Shown here piece by piece: positions 54,301 to 64,000 of a DNA stretch of 64,000 nucleotides. Source of the DNA: Pithys albifrons albifrons (lineage: Eukaryota; Chordata; Aves; Passeriformes; Thamnophilidae); NCBI RefSeq assembly GCF_047495875.1, contig NC_092471.1, positions 7,399,001-7,463,000 on the forward strand, in the 5' to 3' direction. The first letter of the stretch is position 1, and the number at the start of each line of letters is the position of its first letter. Made by a program: the position numbers and the translations under genes. The notes under the pieces were generated by a model. The model was not told where the DNA came from. It ran no database searches and saw nothing but the letters and a program-made list of their open reading frames with translations.

Positions 54301-56454
54301 CCTGGTGCCAGTGGTGCTGGTAGCCCTGGCTGCAGGGACAGGGAGAAGAGAGTAAGTTCGGCTTCATAGTTGGCCCTGTCTGGAGCTGGAAACTTGGTAA
54401 TATATTTTTCCCCCCTGATTTTAAAAGTATTGTGCCCACCTGAGCCTTTGTGGTCTGTGTGTGCCTTGAGAGGGGACCTGTCCCACACACAGCCCCAGTG
54501 TCCCCTCTTGCAGCACAGCGGGGCCTCTGCCAGGGCCTCCTAAACCCTCTGTGTGTTGCTTTGTAGTTCCCAGTGAGGCAGCAATTGCTTGATTGTGTCC
54601 ATGGAGTCCGTGCAGAGGGAGCCCATTTGCCTGTGTTCAGAGGTAAGTTGGAAGGTAAGCTCACGTGTCCCACCTGCTCCGAAACACCTGTGGCATATTC
54701 CTCTGGATAAATGCAGCTTCCTCTGAAAGGTGTTTCCCTTCTTGGGTGCTGCAGGCAATGCCTTGGAGAGGTTGAGATGAACTCCAGTCATCCCATTCAG
54801 CTGCCCATTTCTGATTTAAAGCTTGAGATTGCAAAGCACAAATTTTAGAAGCTGAAGTGAGAGATGGGGTGATTCAAACACAGAATTTTCTGTTGCTTAA
54901 AATAATGATGCTGTCATGTCATAAACACGCATATTTTCTCAAATACGTATTTCACTGCCTATCCCAAATTTCCACTTGCCCAATGCTCAGTGTGTTGATT
55001 TTCCCACTGTGCTAGAGGCTGTGGAGGGTACTGAGTCCTTGCTGAAGAGAGCTCTTGCCCTTCTTGCAAACTAGGCTAAAGTTTGGTTTATATATATATA
55101 TAAAAACATTAATTAAAACATGAACCTAACACCATCAAAATGGATTCTAGAGTTCATAGTGTTTGCTATTGCTTTTTTCTTTTGGAGTCACTTGAAGAGA
55201 TGAAAGAAATAAGACTGCACAGGTACATTCAAGTAAAACATTGTTACAGAAATAAAGGTAAAATTATGTGGGGAGTTGTTTTGATTTAGCTCATGCAGGT
55301 TTAACGCTGGATACATCTTGGCTTCACAGTAAGTAGCTCATTAGGGAGTTGGCCCTGGTGGTGTCAGTGTTGAGGACACTGAAGTGGTGAAAATACTGCT
55401 TTTTTTGTTGGCAAATATTTGATTTAAAATTTGCAATCATTTGGCACGAGTCATGAGAGCTTTTGAAGTTCCCATTTTTTAAGTTGCTGAAGAGGCAGGG
55501 ACTCAGGAGTCGGGGCTGGGGCCCAGTGGCTCCTCGGGAACGAGGGGATGGCACAAGAATCCAAACCAGCGGCGTCATTTCTGACATTGCTCAGGGTTTT
55601 TTTGTGATGCTGCTTTTTAAGAAAATGAATTGACGGAAGTTGTCCCATAACTGGGGACGGGGGAAAAGAAGAAGTTGAAAGGAAACACAAAAAATGTCAG
55701 TCTGTCTGCACTACTCCTGTGCAGCCTTCCCAGGCTGGTGTGTAAATGCTGCTGGCAGCTGCAGGGCTGCAGCCTCTGTCCTGCCCTGGTACCTTCTGTT
55801 CTGGCACAGGCAGGGGAGGGCATGAAGTTCTAGAGATCTTTAATTCCTGGACACATAAGCTTTGTCCTTTCAAATAGTAAATAAGCATAATCTAGTCTTT
55901 ATTTTTTTAAAAAAGGGATTTTTTTAGATTTCTCAAAAGTCAGACAAAGCTGAATAAAACTATTTTAAGGAAAACTTACCAGGTTTGACTGTTGGAATGT
56001 GGATTTATTTATCTGAATTACTAATGTAACATCTGGAAAATCCTTCAGCTGGCCCTAAGAGGAAAGTTCAAGGTAACATTTCCCCACAGACCACTGGGAA
56101 GGGCTGGGAAGGTCTGCAGGCTCTTTGCAGTAGCAAAAGCAGGAGATCTGAAGGATCTGGAAATGTGTATTTGTTGGGACTGAGATACTACATAGTCTTT
56201 GGGTCTGAGGGGAACAGTTATTTTTTTTTCTGATTTTGTTTCTGAACTGGTTTGTTTGCACTGTGTAACTGCTTGTTCTCTTATAGTTACAGACTGTCTG
56301 ATAGCACCCCTGAAGAAAAAACCCTGTCCTGTGGTGGTAATGCATGCATGTTAAATGTCTTCATTGTAGAGTGTTCTTCAGTTCCTTATATCATGGTTTA
56401 AAAAATTATATATATATTCAAAATACCATTTGGAATGTCAACATTCAGTGGGCT
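51361..56454. other. region between CpG island and microRNAs
   Basis: Presumed introns and exons of the host transcript. It includes a C-rich polypyrimidine run (51725-51751), a GTGTGT stretch (about 51774-51791), T-rich tracts, an AATAAA at 55251-55256 and the candidate exons named for the host transcript. No protein family is recognised. Confidence 0.45.
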
Positions 56455-56532
56455 TTGAGGAGATGTAGCAGCACATCATGGTTTGTAGGGACAAGGAGAT
56501 ACAGACCATTCTGGGCTGCCTCATTACCTCAA
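56455..56532 (+). ncRNA. MIR15C: pre-microRNA hairpin mir-15c
   Basis: The 5' arm contains a 22-base mature microRNA at 56466-56487 beginning TAGCAGCACATCATGGTTTG and ending TA, which I recognise as bird miR-15c (close to miR-15b). The 3' arm at 56501-56522 (ACAGACCATTCTGGGCTGCC) is its near-perfect complement. The loop is about 12 bases (GGGACAAGGAGA), and the basal stem is TTGAGG (56455-56460) with CCTCAA (56527-56532). The seed is AGCAGCA, giving repression of the miR-15/16/195/424 target set (cyclins D and E, CHK1, WEE1, BCL2 in other vertebrates). It lies about 360 bases upstream of mir-16c on the same strand. A coding-looking frame of about 70 codons overlaps it and is a shadow. Confidence 0.95.
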
Positions 56533-56880
56533 GGATAAGACAAGAAAGTGAGCTTCTGGTTATCATAGATGTGGAAGCTAAAACATTCCCATGTATCCCT
56601 TTAGCTGAGTTGAACAGATATGTAGACACGTTCTCTTGGTGCTTGTGTCTGTGCACATCCTGGCAGCTGCAAACACACTCCCTGTGAGTTCCTGTGTGTC
56701 TCACTTGTAGCTCCTTTTTGTTCCCCAACGTGGGCAGTGACCCATGTTGGCTTGAGCTTCATATATAATATTTACCCCTCACCTATGGCTCCTTGATCCT
56801 TTTGCTGGCAAAGGATTGGCCAAGGTGACCCTTGCCCTGCGTTTGGGGCAGAAAGGGGGGTCTGGAGGCCATGGAGAGCT
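56533..56880 (+). other. spacer between mir-15c and mir-16c
   Basis: A 348-base spacer, presumably part of the same primary transcript. I looked for a third hairpin of the miR-15/16, miR-542 or miR-450 type, as in the larger mammalian cluster, and found none. Confidence 0.6.
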
Positions 56881-56968
56881 GTCAGCAGTGCTCTAGCAGC
56901 ACGTAAATACTGGAGTTTGGGATTGCCTGTTGCTCTCCAGTATTGCATTGCTGCTTTAGTGAGGCTGG
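56881..56968 (+). ncRNA. MIR16C: pre-microRNA hairpin mir-16c
   Basis: The 5' arm GTCAGCAGTGCTC leads into a 22-base mature microRNA at 56894-56915 that begins TAGCAGCACGTAAATACTGG and ends AG, the bird miR-16c sequence. Its 3' end (CTGGAG) differs from miR-16 (TTGGCG). The 3' arm holds CCAGTATTGCATTGCTGCTT (56937-56956) and the basal strand GAGGCTGG. Stem layout and basal sequence closely follow mir-16-1. The seed AGCAGCA is identical to that of mir-15c, so the pair reinforces one target set. By position next to PABIR2 the pair corresponds to mammalian miR-424/503, whose mature sequences have diverged. Confidence 0.96.
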
Positions 56969-57070
56969 AAATCAGTGTCTGCTGCAGGAGCCAGGGCTCT
57001 GGCTCTGGGGGTACCTCCTGGCACTCCCACAGTGCCTCCAACACTGCTGGGGGGCTCCATCTCCCACACC

Positions 57071-57076
57071 AATAAA
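57071..57076 (+). terminator. candidate polyadenylation signal of the microRNA host transcript
   Basis: AATAAA in CACACCAATAAACCACTG about 100 bases after the mir-16c hairpin, with the GT-rich GCTTGGTGTCGTTACTGGGG about 25-45 bases downstream. It could end the primary transcript soon after the cluster. Another AATAAA at 58281-58286 is an alternative. Confidence 0.4.
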
Positions 57077-57904
57077 CCACTGCGGAGGCAGCAACCAACG
57101 AGGGCTTGGTGTCGTTACTGGGGAGGGGCTGCACCCCAACATGCTGCTGGGTACCCAGTGCTGTGGGAGGGACAGAGGGCACTGCCATGGACAGAGAGAT
57201 GGCAGGACACCCTTCCCTGCAATCTCTGAGGAGGGATTGTGTGGGGAGGGACAAGGGCCAGTGCTGGCCTCTGGCTGCACCCTGCCTGCAGCTGCTGGGA
57301 AGGAACTGTGGGGGTCTTCTGGGGCGATGCAGGGACTGGTGAGGACCAGCTCATCCCAGTGAAGCGCAGGAGAGGGACCCTGTAGTTGTGCCTGGAGTAC
57401 TCCTGGGGAAGTTCTGCTCTGGGAAGGATTGTCCTCTGAACCCCTGCAGCTTCCCCAGGCAGTGTTGCAGTGCCCTAGGGCAGGCACAGCCTGAGTAAGG
57501 GGAACTTGGACCATGGTAGGGAGAGTTTGGAGCGGTCTGGAACACCTGAGGACTAGTCCACAGACCCATCACTGCAACAGTGGCTCCAGAGCCAGCTGAG
57601 CCCCAAGGTGAAAGGGTTTTCCCTAGTTTTGCACCACTCGAGTCTTTCCAACCCTGGTGGAATAAGTAAAGGGACCACCAGGGAGGTAGGGATGCTCCTG
57701 GGAAGGGCTGAGATGGTGCCTTCCTGGTCAAGATTCATCTTTTGTGCTGGGAATGAGCTTGTCTGTCCTGACAATGTTGGTACCTCATTAACAACCCCAG
57801 TCCAGCACCCTCCTGTTGAGCGCTGGTGGCTGTGAATTCTGGAACACTTTTTTTTTTTTCCCCCAGCTATTTTAAGGCATTACTATATCATGATCAGTAG
57901 TTCT

Positions 57905-57927
57905 GGGGTGGGGAGGGGGGGGGGGGG
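57905..57927. repeat. G-rich run with quadruplex potential
   Basis: GGGG, T, GGGG, A and then 13 consecutive G. It fits an intermolecular or imperfect intramolecular quadruplex and is also prone to sequencing error. Confidence 0.8.
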
Positions 57928-60611
57928 AGTGCTCTTGCTGATTTACAGCTTAAAACACAGCTCCTGGTGTGCACGGTGAGTGTCAGTGTCACCAAAGGAT
58001 CGGCAAAAGGCACTCCTGGCACACAAATGTATCTGGCACAAGGAGGTGCAAGAGATGTGTGCGTGGGTAGGAGCAGCTTTTAAATGCCTCTACCCACAAA
58101 GAGTGAAAATCAAAATGTGTGGACACAACCAATACATTTTAAGACAGACATTGGTATTCCACCCGTGTCGGTAAAATGGTTCCTTCCCACTTTCTACGAG
58201 TCAAACCCTTAACTGCCATATAACATACTGCTTTCCCTCAGGAAAATTAGTGAGTGACTTTGTTAGTAGGGAAATTGGTCAATAAAGTGATTAACTGTAC
58301 TTCTCTGCTTTATTAATTTTGCATCAGATTTTTTTTAAGAAAGACTTCTGTTAACATTTACGGATGGAGCATGAGAGTTAAAAATCGGGTTTATTTCTCC
58401 TTTTTAGCCCTTTCTGTTGAGGTCAGTTTGATTTTAATCAGCTAGAAAGAGAGATTTCTACCTTGTTCACAAACAAGACTCCTGCTAAAACTGCTCTCAG
58501 GTTACAGTCTCCTGTCAGAATCAAAACGATGGTAACGGGAGAGTAAAAGTACCGTGGAGTTTTCGGAGCAGCAATGAGAGTGAAATTTAGACGGTAAATC
58601 AAGCCAATAGATCCCTGGGGAGAGAAAAACGTGTCCTTGGAGGTGTCTGTAGCGAACCAGCAGCACAAGCTGTGGGAGCAGTCCCTGTCTGACTCCCAGA
58701 GGGGGCGATGGATGTTCCATAATGCGGGCGTGGGATGTCGGGAGCGAGAACTGAGAGCGCAGGATGGGTGGGCAGTGCTTGCTCCCAGGACATTGTGAGC
58801 ATCTCTGCCCCAAATGTTTCAGGATATTGCCGGTTAATACAGAAAGCCCGGGGCGGGGCAGGGGGCAGACATCCTTTGCTCTCTGAGAAGTTGGGGAATC
58901 TCCTGTCTATTTTTTCCCTGAAGACAGAAAATAGAAGTTTGCCTTCAACGTGAGTGCAGGTTGACTTCCCCTCTGCATGTAAGTGCAAACCGCTTGGGGA
59001 AAAAAGCAACTAACGTCTTTGCAGAGCATCCTTGGGCTGACCAGACCCTGCAGGCATTGCCTTGCCGGGGCAGCAGCACATACAAAACAGCCTGGGCAAA
59101 CTTGCTGGTTTGTGTAGATCAAGCAGGATTTTTTTGTTTGTTTGTTTTTCTAAACGTGGTTTTTGCAGCATCAGAAATGCGTGTGGCCACTGTGGAGGAA
59201 GTCTTTGAGCTTCCTCAGTAGATTTTGGGGTGATTTTATAAAGCTGGAAGGCAGCAATTCCCTGCAGTAGGTAAATACGTGCAGCACATCATCACACCAC
59301 TGTGTGGCTGCTGGGTTTAGAAGACAGACGTTAAACGAGCCTCTAATTCACACATTTCTACACCCATCTTTTCTTTTTTTTTTTTCCCTCTGTTTTCCCC
59401 GGACCGAAACTCTCCCACGTACTAAGACTGAGGTTTACGTTACTCTGCTAACAGTACCAGGCACCTCCATTAGAGAAGTGTGGGAGCCAAATGAGGTGTT
59501 GCAGATTCCTGTAAACACTAAAAAAAGCAACCCAAAAAGCCACCTTATCTACCTTCAGCATTTTCCTGCTCACCTCCTTTGATGCAGATGGAATTTTTGG
59601 CAAAGGTTGGCAGCTCCTTGTGGTATCCAGCATTATCTTGCTTTCCTTGCATTTCTTGCCCACCCACCTCATCTGCTTTTCCTCAGCTCGTATCCAGCAT
59701 GTTCAGAGCCAGGACTGGCTTTGGTAGGTGTTTGTGCAATGCCTTCAACAACAGCAACTCCCAGTGCCTGATATTAATGACTTCAGGTCTTGCTCTTTGC
59801 ACTATGGAGATCTTTTGTATGTCTCACTCTCTCTTATCACGTGTAATTCTGGCTAAGTAAGGTGCCTCTGGCTGGGTACCCAGCTGTGCAGCTGGCCTCG
59901 GTGGGAAGCTGCACAAAGGAGAAGAATCTCGGGTTAAATTAGACATGGCAGGTATCACCCACATGGCAAAGCAGAAGCCAGCTCACCCAGTGAGGGTTTG
60001 CTGGAGTGACAATGATGACCAGCACAAAGGATGGCACTGGCGCCCTGATGACACAGTGGTTCCTGGCAACAAACTCCTCAAATGGACAAATAACACAAAT
60101 TTCCATGTTTTCATTTCTGAAGCAAAGTGTAAGACGTTGCTCTAAGCAATTTCTCATGTAAACCCATCCTTAGGTGCTGTTCAAGTAACAGCACATTGAA
60201 GGTTACTCAAACTATGACTCAAGTAGTGCATATATTCATTTATAAATTGTCCAGAGTGAGTTCTTGTGCCACATGGTCTGTGAGAGAATATTGCCTCCCC
60301 CTCATATTACTGAAAAGAAATTATTGGAGTGCATGACTGTCAGGTAAGGTCTGATGGCCAGGAGGGGACTGGGGTGTGTGGAAGATGCAGCTCAGCTAGA
60401 GGGGAGTTGTAGTTATGCTGTACTAGGATGGTTTTCTAATTGGAAGTGTAAGAAGTTTATACCACAAATTATATTTCTCCTCCATATTTTTTGTATTTTC
60501 TGATTGCTGCAGGATACTTTGTGTTTTTTGAATGGAAAAGAAAAATTTGTCACAGAGATTGAGGAGCAAAGATCTGATAAAGGCACTGCAGTGAACATGT
60601 AGAAGCTCACA

Positions 60612-60650
60612 TGCACACACACACCCACACACCACACACACACACACCCC
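60612..60650. repeat. CA microsatellite, interrupted
   Basis: Alternating CA units interrupted by CC (ACACCCACACACC) over about 39 bases. A standard dinucleotide repeat, likely polymorphic. Confidence 0.85.
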
Positions 60651-63600
60651 TACCCCTCTCCTCCCTGCCTTAGGGCTGGCTTAGTCACGTCCCAGTTCCT
60701 CCCATGGGAAACAGGCAATTGAAGCATCAGCATCGCTGCTCTGGCACTTCCCAAACCCACAGGCTATCTGATGGAAAGCACAGGAAAGGCAGCATGTTTC
60801 ATCAATAACCAGACAGTCCCTTCCCAGGGACAAGGATTGCATCCCTGTCCGAGCTGCAGCTCCAGCAGCAAATCCAGCCCCACACCACCATCCACACACT
60901 CCCCCAGGCAGCATCAATGGGGCTTCCAGGGGCATGGTTGGAACAGGTGAACTAAGTAGGGTTATTTCATTGCCATGAGTAGCAAAATATTGTGGGAGAA
61001 CTAAGTTTTGTTTAATTCTCCTCCAAAAGCAATCCCACAGCATTCCTGCTGGTGCTGCTGAGATTTCAGGATTGTAAACTGGGCATGGATGAGCTACTCG
61101 GCTTCAAGAAGCCACGTAACAGAGCTGGAAATAGCTTATTTATACATGCAGACATTATCTAGGGGGGTATTCTCCTGACTGTATTTGTTGAGGGTTAGGG
61201 TGTGGAATCACTACCTGTAGGAGGGCACAGAATGTCTAGGAACCTCCACACACACATAATGCCCAAAGTTGTAGCTCACAGGCACCCAGTTTGCCAGAGG
61301 TCACCTGGAGATACACAGAAGACACAGGAGAGTTTGTTCCCTTTCTAGTTACAGTAGAGAAAAAAAAGGTGCCACTAATAATCACTTGTTAAACACCAGC
61401 CTTTTACTGAAACAGGTTCATGTGCCTGCACCTTGATTTACTCGCCATCACAAGCCTGTCTCTTCCAAGATGAAGTTTCAATCCACCAGTTGTTTCAGTG
61501 GAGCAGCACAGCCTGGAGCAGAGCCTGAAGGATGTTTGCAGCCATTCAAACGTATCCCCAACACACACTTTGCACCAGCCTTTTATCACCTTGCAGCTGC
61601 TGACATGATCCCTTTCTCAGCATCCCTAGGGATGAAAATCCTCATGGCCAGTGCTCAGATGGTGCTGAATCTTTGTGCTTTTCCACTCTCTTTACCTTGG
61701 TGCCTGCAGTGACACGAACTCACTGGGTACTGGCATCTTTAAATAGGTGGGAAGCAATTTCCCCAGCAGAATACTCACCAAACTACATCTGCTTGGGAAA
61801 TTAAATAAATTTAAAGTCATTAAACACTACAAAAAGGAAAAAAAATTAAATCTAAAAGGGGGGAGAGAAATTGAAAACCAGACCACTTTGATGTCTCAGC
61901 TTATAAAGGTGCTTGCAGTCGAGATCTGATCTTGCAAGGTGCAACCTGCAGGGGAATTAAAGGCAGTCAGGCACAGCAGACAGTCCTTTAATGACTCGTA
62001 ACCAGCTCCCTGTAAGCAGTGCCAGCTTCTCGCTGCTGGATTAGTGCACGCTTGACAGGATTTTCAGAGCATAATAGACAATGAAACATCAACACTTAAT
62101 CAGTCAGGATATACAATTACAAGGCAACTCAAAGATCCTTATTTGCTTCAATCTTCGAAACCAGAATTGCTGCCAAAAAGCCCCCAAAACCAAGTGAATT
62201 GCCAGCTCAGTTCACAGCAAGACTTTTATCACAGCTCTCTGTGGCAGGAGAGTTACCAAAATGTACAGAAATGCCAGATGGCACAGGGAGAGATGGTATG
62301 GCAAAGCCTACAAATAGTCAAAATTAATTTTTCAGCATACATTTGTGATTCATAAAATGTAGCACTGTAATGAATTTCAAATACCACATAACAGTTCATC
62401 AAGATATTCCTCTGTGCTTTCTAATGCTTTAACATTGTATCCCGGGTTCATATAAAGTTGGCATTTAAGTTGCAAAGGTGTGACTAAACCCTCAGTCTTT
62501 TAACCAAAATGAATAAAAAGTAACAGTTATGTTTTCAGCTCTTTTCAAGTGAGGATTTATCTCCCTGTACTGCACACACAGGTGCCATGAAAGGCTCCCG
62601 CAGTTATAACTCTTCTAGCAAGGGTGAGGGAGTGGGTAACTTTTTCTCTGAATAATTTTCATAGAGAGCAACATCAGAGAAGCACCCGTGTGAAGGAAGA
62701 GAAAAAAAAACCAGTGCCTGTTCACCAGAACTTGATATGTTGGAACATCAGTAAGATTTTTTAAGTATTGACCTTTTCCATCAGACACAGGTGAGGTTTA
62801 GAAGGCAGAGCTGGGGTCCTCCAGCACCAACCCTGGGGTCAGTGTGGCTCAAGAGTATCTTCCCAAGTCCATACAGTTCCAACCCCTACCCCAAACAGAC
62901 CAGGAAATTCCCCACTTCAGCTAAGTTTGAAAGATAAGCCCCTTGTTATGACTAACTCAACCTCCTCTCCCATTCCCAAATCACAGAATGTGAGTAACTT
63001 TCTTACCCATGATAGGAAAACATTTCAGGAGCAACTAATTAAATAGTTAAGTCCTAAAAATTATTGAACATCATCAATTCTCCTTGTTTTCATGTGTAAA
63101 TACATACTTTTAAGCCACCTAGTATACTCTCTGGATGTCATGAAGTTATTTTAAAACATTGTGAAGTAGAAATTGTTAAGAAGATTGAAGAAAACACTGG
63201 TTTTTAAGATAAGACCTTAAGTTCAACCAGAACTAATGAAAACTTGAGCAGATATCACAGTTTTCAAGTGGGTTTATATTTTCTCATGTTTTGTTTCCTC
63301 TTCTTGGAGATGCATTGCATATTTTTTCAACAAGTCACAGGTTCTTGAAAAGGCAGATACACAAACATCGAGAAATACAATCAGACTTTGTAGTGCACTG
63401 AGATAAAAGCTCTTTGGAACATTAACCAGAGCATTGCAAAAGCACAGTATGATCACGATCAGTGTTCTAGTATTTGTTAAGGAGAACACTGATTTACAAA
63501 TAGATCTCACACACAGTGGGGTCATTTGATTTGAACCACTGTATGAATTCATATTTTAGGTCTGTTATTACCTACTACACCTGAGCAGGCCATGGGTGGG

Positions 63601-64000
63601 CAACAGTTTGAAGTACTTGGAAAAGACTCAAACTTTAAAACCACAGAAAAATCTTTCAAAACAGAATCTTTCAAAAACTCCACTGTGTGTGAGCACTGAG
63701 CAGCATTAAACCCAAGGATATGGTGGGAGAATCCACATGCAGAGGTACAAGAACCAAAAAGCACAGCACGAATACAGGTGTGAGCTGGGCTGTCATGGTC
63801 AGAACTGAACAGCACGTGAACAGAAGTGTTAATGAAACAAACCAAAACGATTACTTACAAAATGGTTGCGGGAGTTTTTTTCACATGGATATATTTAATG
63901 AACATGGAACATCCACTCTTCATTTTTGCCAAGACAGAACAAAGAACAGTGCTCGAACCACTTTCTCTGAAATCTAGTTTGGTTAGACAATGTGCAACTG

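Larger units (their letters stand above)
50496..56968 (+). ncRNA. putative non-coding host transcript of mir-15c/mir-16c
   Basis: No transcript can be proven from sequence alone. The span is inferred from the CpG-island promoter on the left, the two microRNA hairpins on the right and a polyadenylation signal at 57071. Possible exons with good splice sites are 50496-50549 or longer to the left (donor GAG|GTGAGG), 52117-52282 (acceptor after TTCATAG, donor GTAAGT), 54565 or 54574 to 54642 (donor GTAAGT) and one starting at 56287 (after CTCTTATAG). These can be read in one open frame, but the frame then runs into the mir-15c hairpin and I recognise no protein, so I favour a non-coding RNA analogous to mammalian MIR503HG. 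Confidence 0.45.
57077..64000. other. downstream region, no recognised gene
   Basis: About 6.9 kb with no supported exon on either strand. It contains a long G-rich run (57905-57927), a CA microsatellite (60612-60650) and AT-rich sequence towards the right end. In mammals HPRT1 lies beyond the microRNA cluster in the opposite orientation. I searched the minus strand for its conserved last exon (ending SETGKAKYKA) and did not find it, so it must lie further right if synteny holds. A 92-codon minus-strand frame ending LLKKYAMHLQEEETKHEKI (63274-63552) looks mildly protein-like but is unassigned. Confidence 0.5.

Noticed and set aside
59161..59221. Apparent terminal exon after TTTTTGCAG reading SEMRVATVEEVFELPQ and a stop.
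   Set aside because: No upstream exon with a matching phase is convincing and no protein family is recognised. Sixteen codons are too few to support a call.
60044..60120. Possible C/D-box snoRNA (TGATGAC near 60044 and CTGA near 60117).
   Set aside because: The flanks of the two boxes show no complementary terminal stem, and no internal boxes are visible.
59943..60145. 66-codon frame with a Trp/Asp-rich translation.
   Set aside because: No known family, no splice or promoter context, and a length within chance expectation.
62980..63000. AATCACAGAATG as a minus-strand CR1 tail.
   Set aside because: The adjoining CR1 sequence (the GGTTTGGGTTGG-type stretch) is absent, so a short chance match is more likely.
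63274..63552. Minus-strand frame ending LLKKYAMHLQEEETKHEKI as a terminal exon of a minus-strand gene such as HPRT1.
   Set aside because: It does not match the HPRT1 C-terminus or any other neighbour I know, and no convincing acceptor or poly(A) signal goes with it.

Overview
The window looks like avian nuclear DNA, from the chicken chromosome 4p / passerine 4A region that corresponds to human Xq26.3. Four things support this: spliced vertebrate exons, very low interspersed-repeat content, a CR1 LINE tail with the bird-type ATTCTGTGATTCT end, and a microRNA pair of the bird miR-15c/miR-16c type. It is sparse in genes. Almost all open frames lack codon structure, family similarity or splice context, and I treat them as chance frames.

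About 1-7,350: the 3' half of PABIR2 (FAM122B), plus strand. Four coding exons (1231-1319, 1858-1922, 4224-4320, 5370-5520) join in frame to encode the last 133 residues. A long 3' UTR follows, with several polyadenylation signals and two seed-match sites for the miR-15/16 family. Earlier exons lie to the left of the window.

About 7,350-50,000: roughly 43 kb with no gene I can recognise. In mammals PLAC1 sits in this interval; I see no trace of it. The region holds two probable ancient MIR/CORE-SINE relics (13.9 and 49.3 kb), a CR1 tail (25.4 kb), two small CpG-rich patches (28.3 and 39.4-40.0 kb), and short GC-rich minisatellites with periods of 18, 10 and 11 bp.

About 50,040-51,360: a strong CpG island with GC boxes, a YY1/E2F-like element and a 19-bp tandem repeat. 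It is the obvious promoter candidate for what follows.

56,455-56,968: two pre-microRNA hairpins on the plus strand, mir-15c and mir-16c. They are the bird counterpart, by position and seed family, of the mammalian miR-424/503 cluster, which also lies next to PABIR2. The island probably drives a non-coding host transcript through both hairpins, and an AATAAA about 100 bases after mir-16c could end it. From 57 kb to the window end I find only simple repeats and unassigned sequence. HPRT1 would be expected further right on the minus strand, but I do not see its last exon.

Functional picture: PABIR family proteins restrain PP2A-B55, a mitotic-exit phosphatase. The miR-15/16 family represses G1 and G2/M regulators. 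The two loci are neighbours, and the PABIR2 3' UTR carries an 8-mer and a 7-mer site for the neighbouring microRNAs. A local regulatory loop is therefore a reasonable, untested hypothesis.
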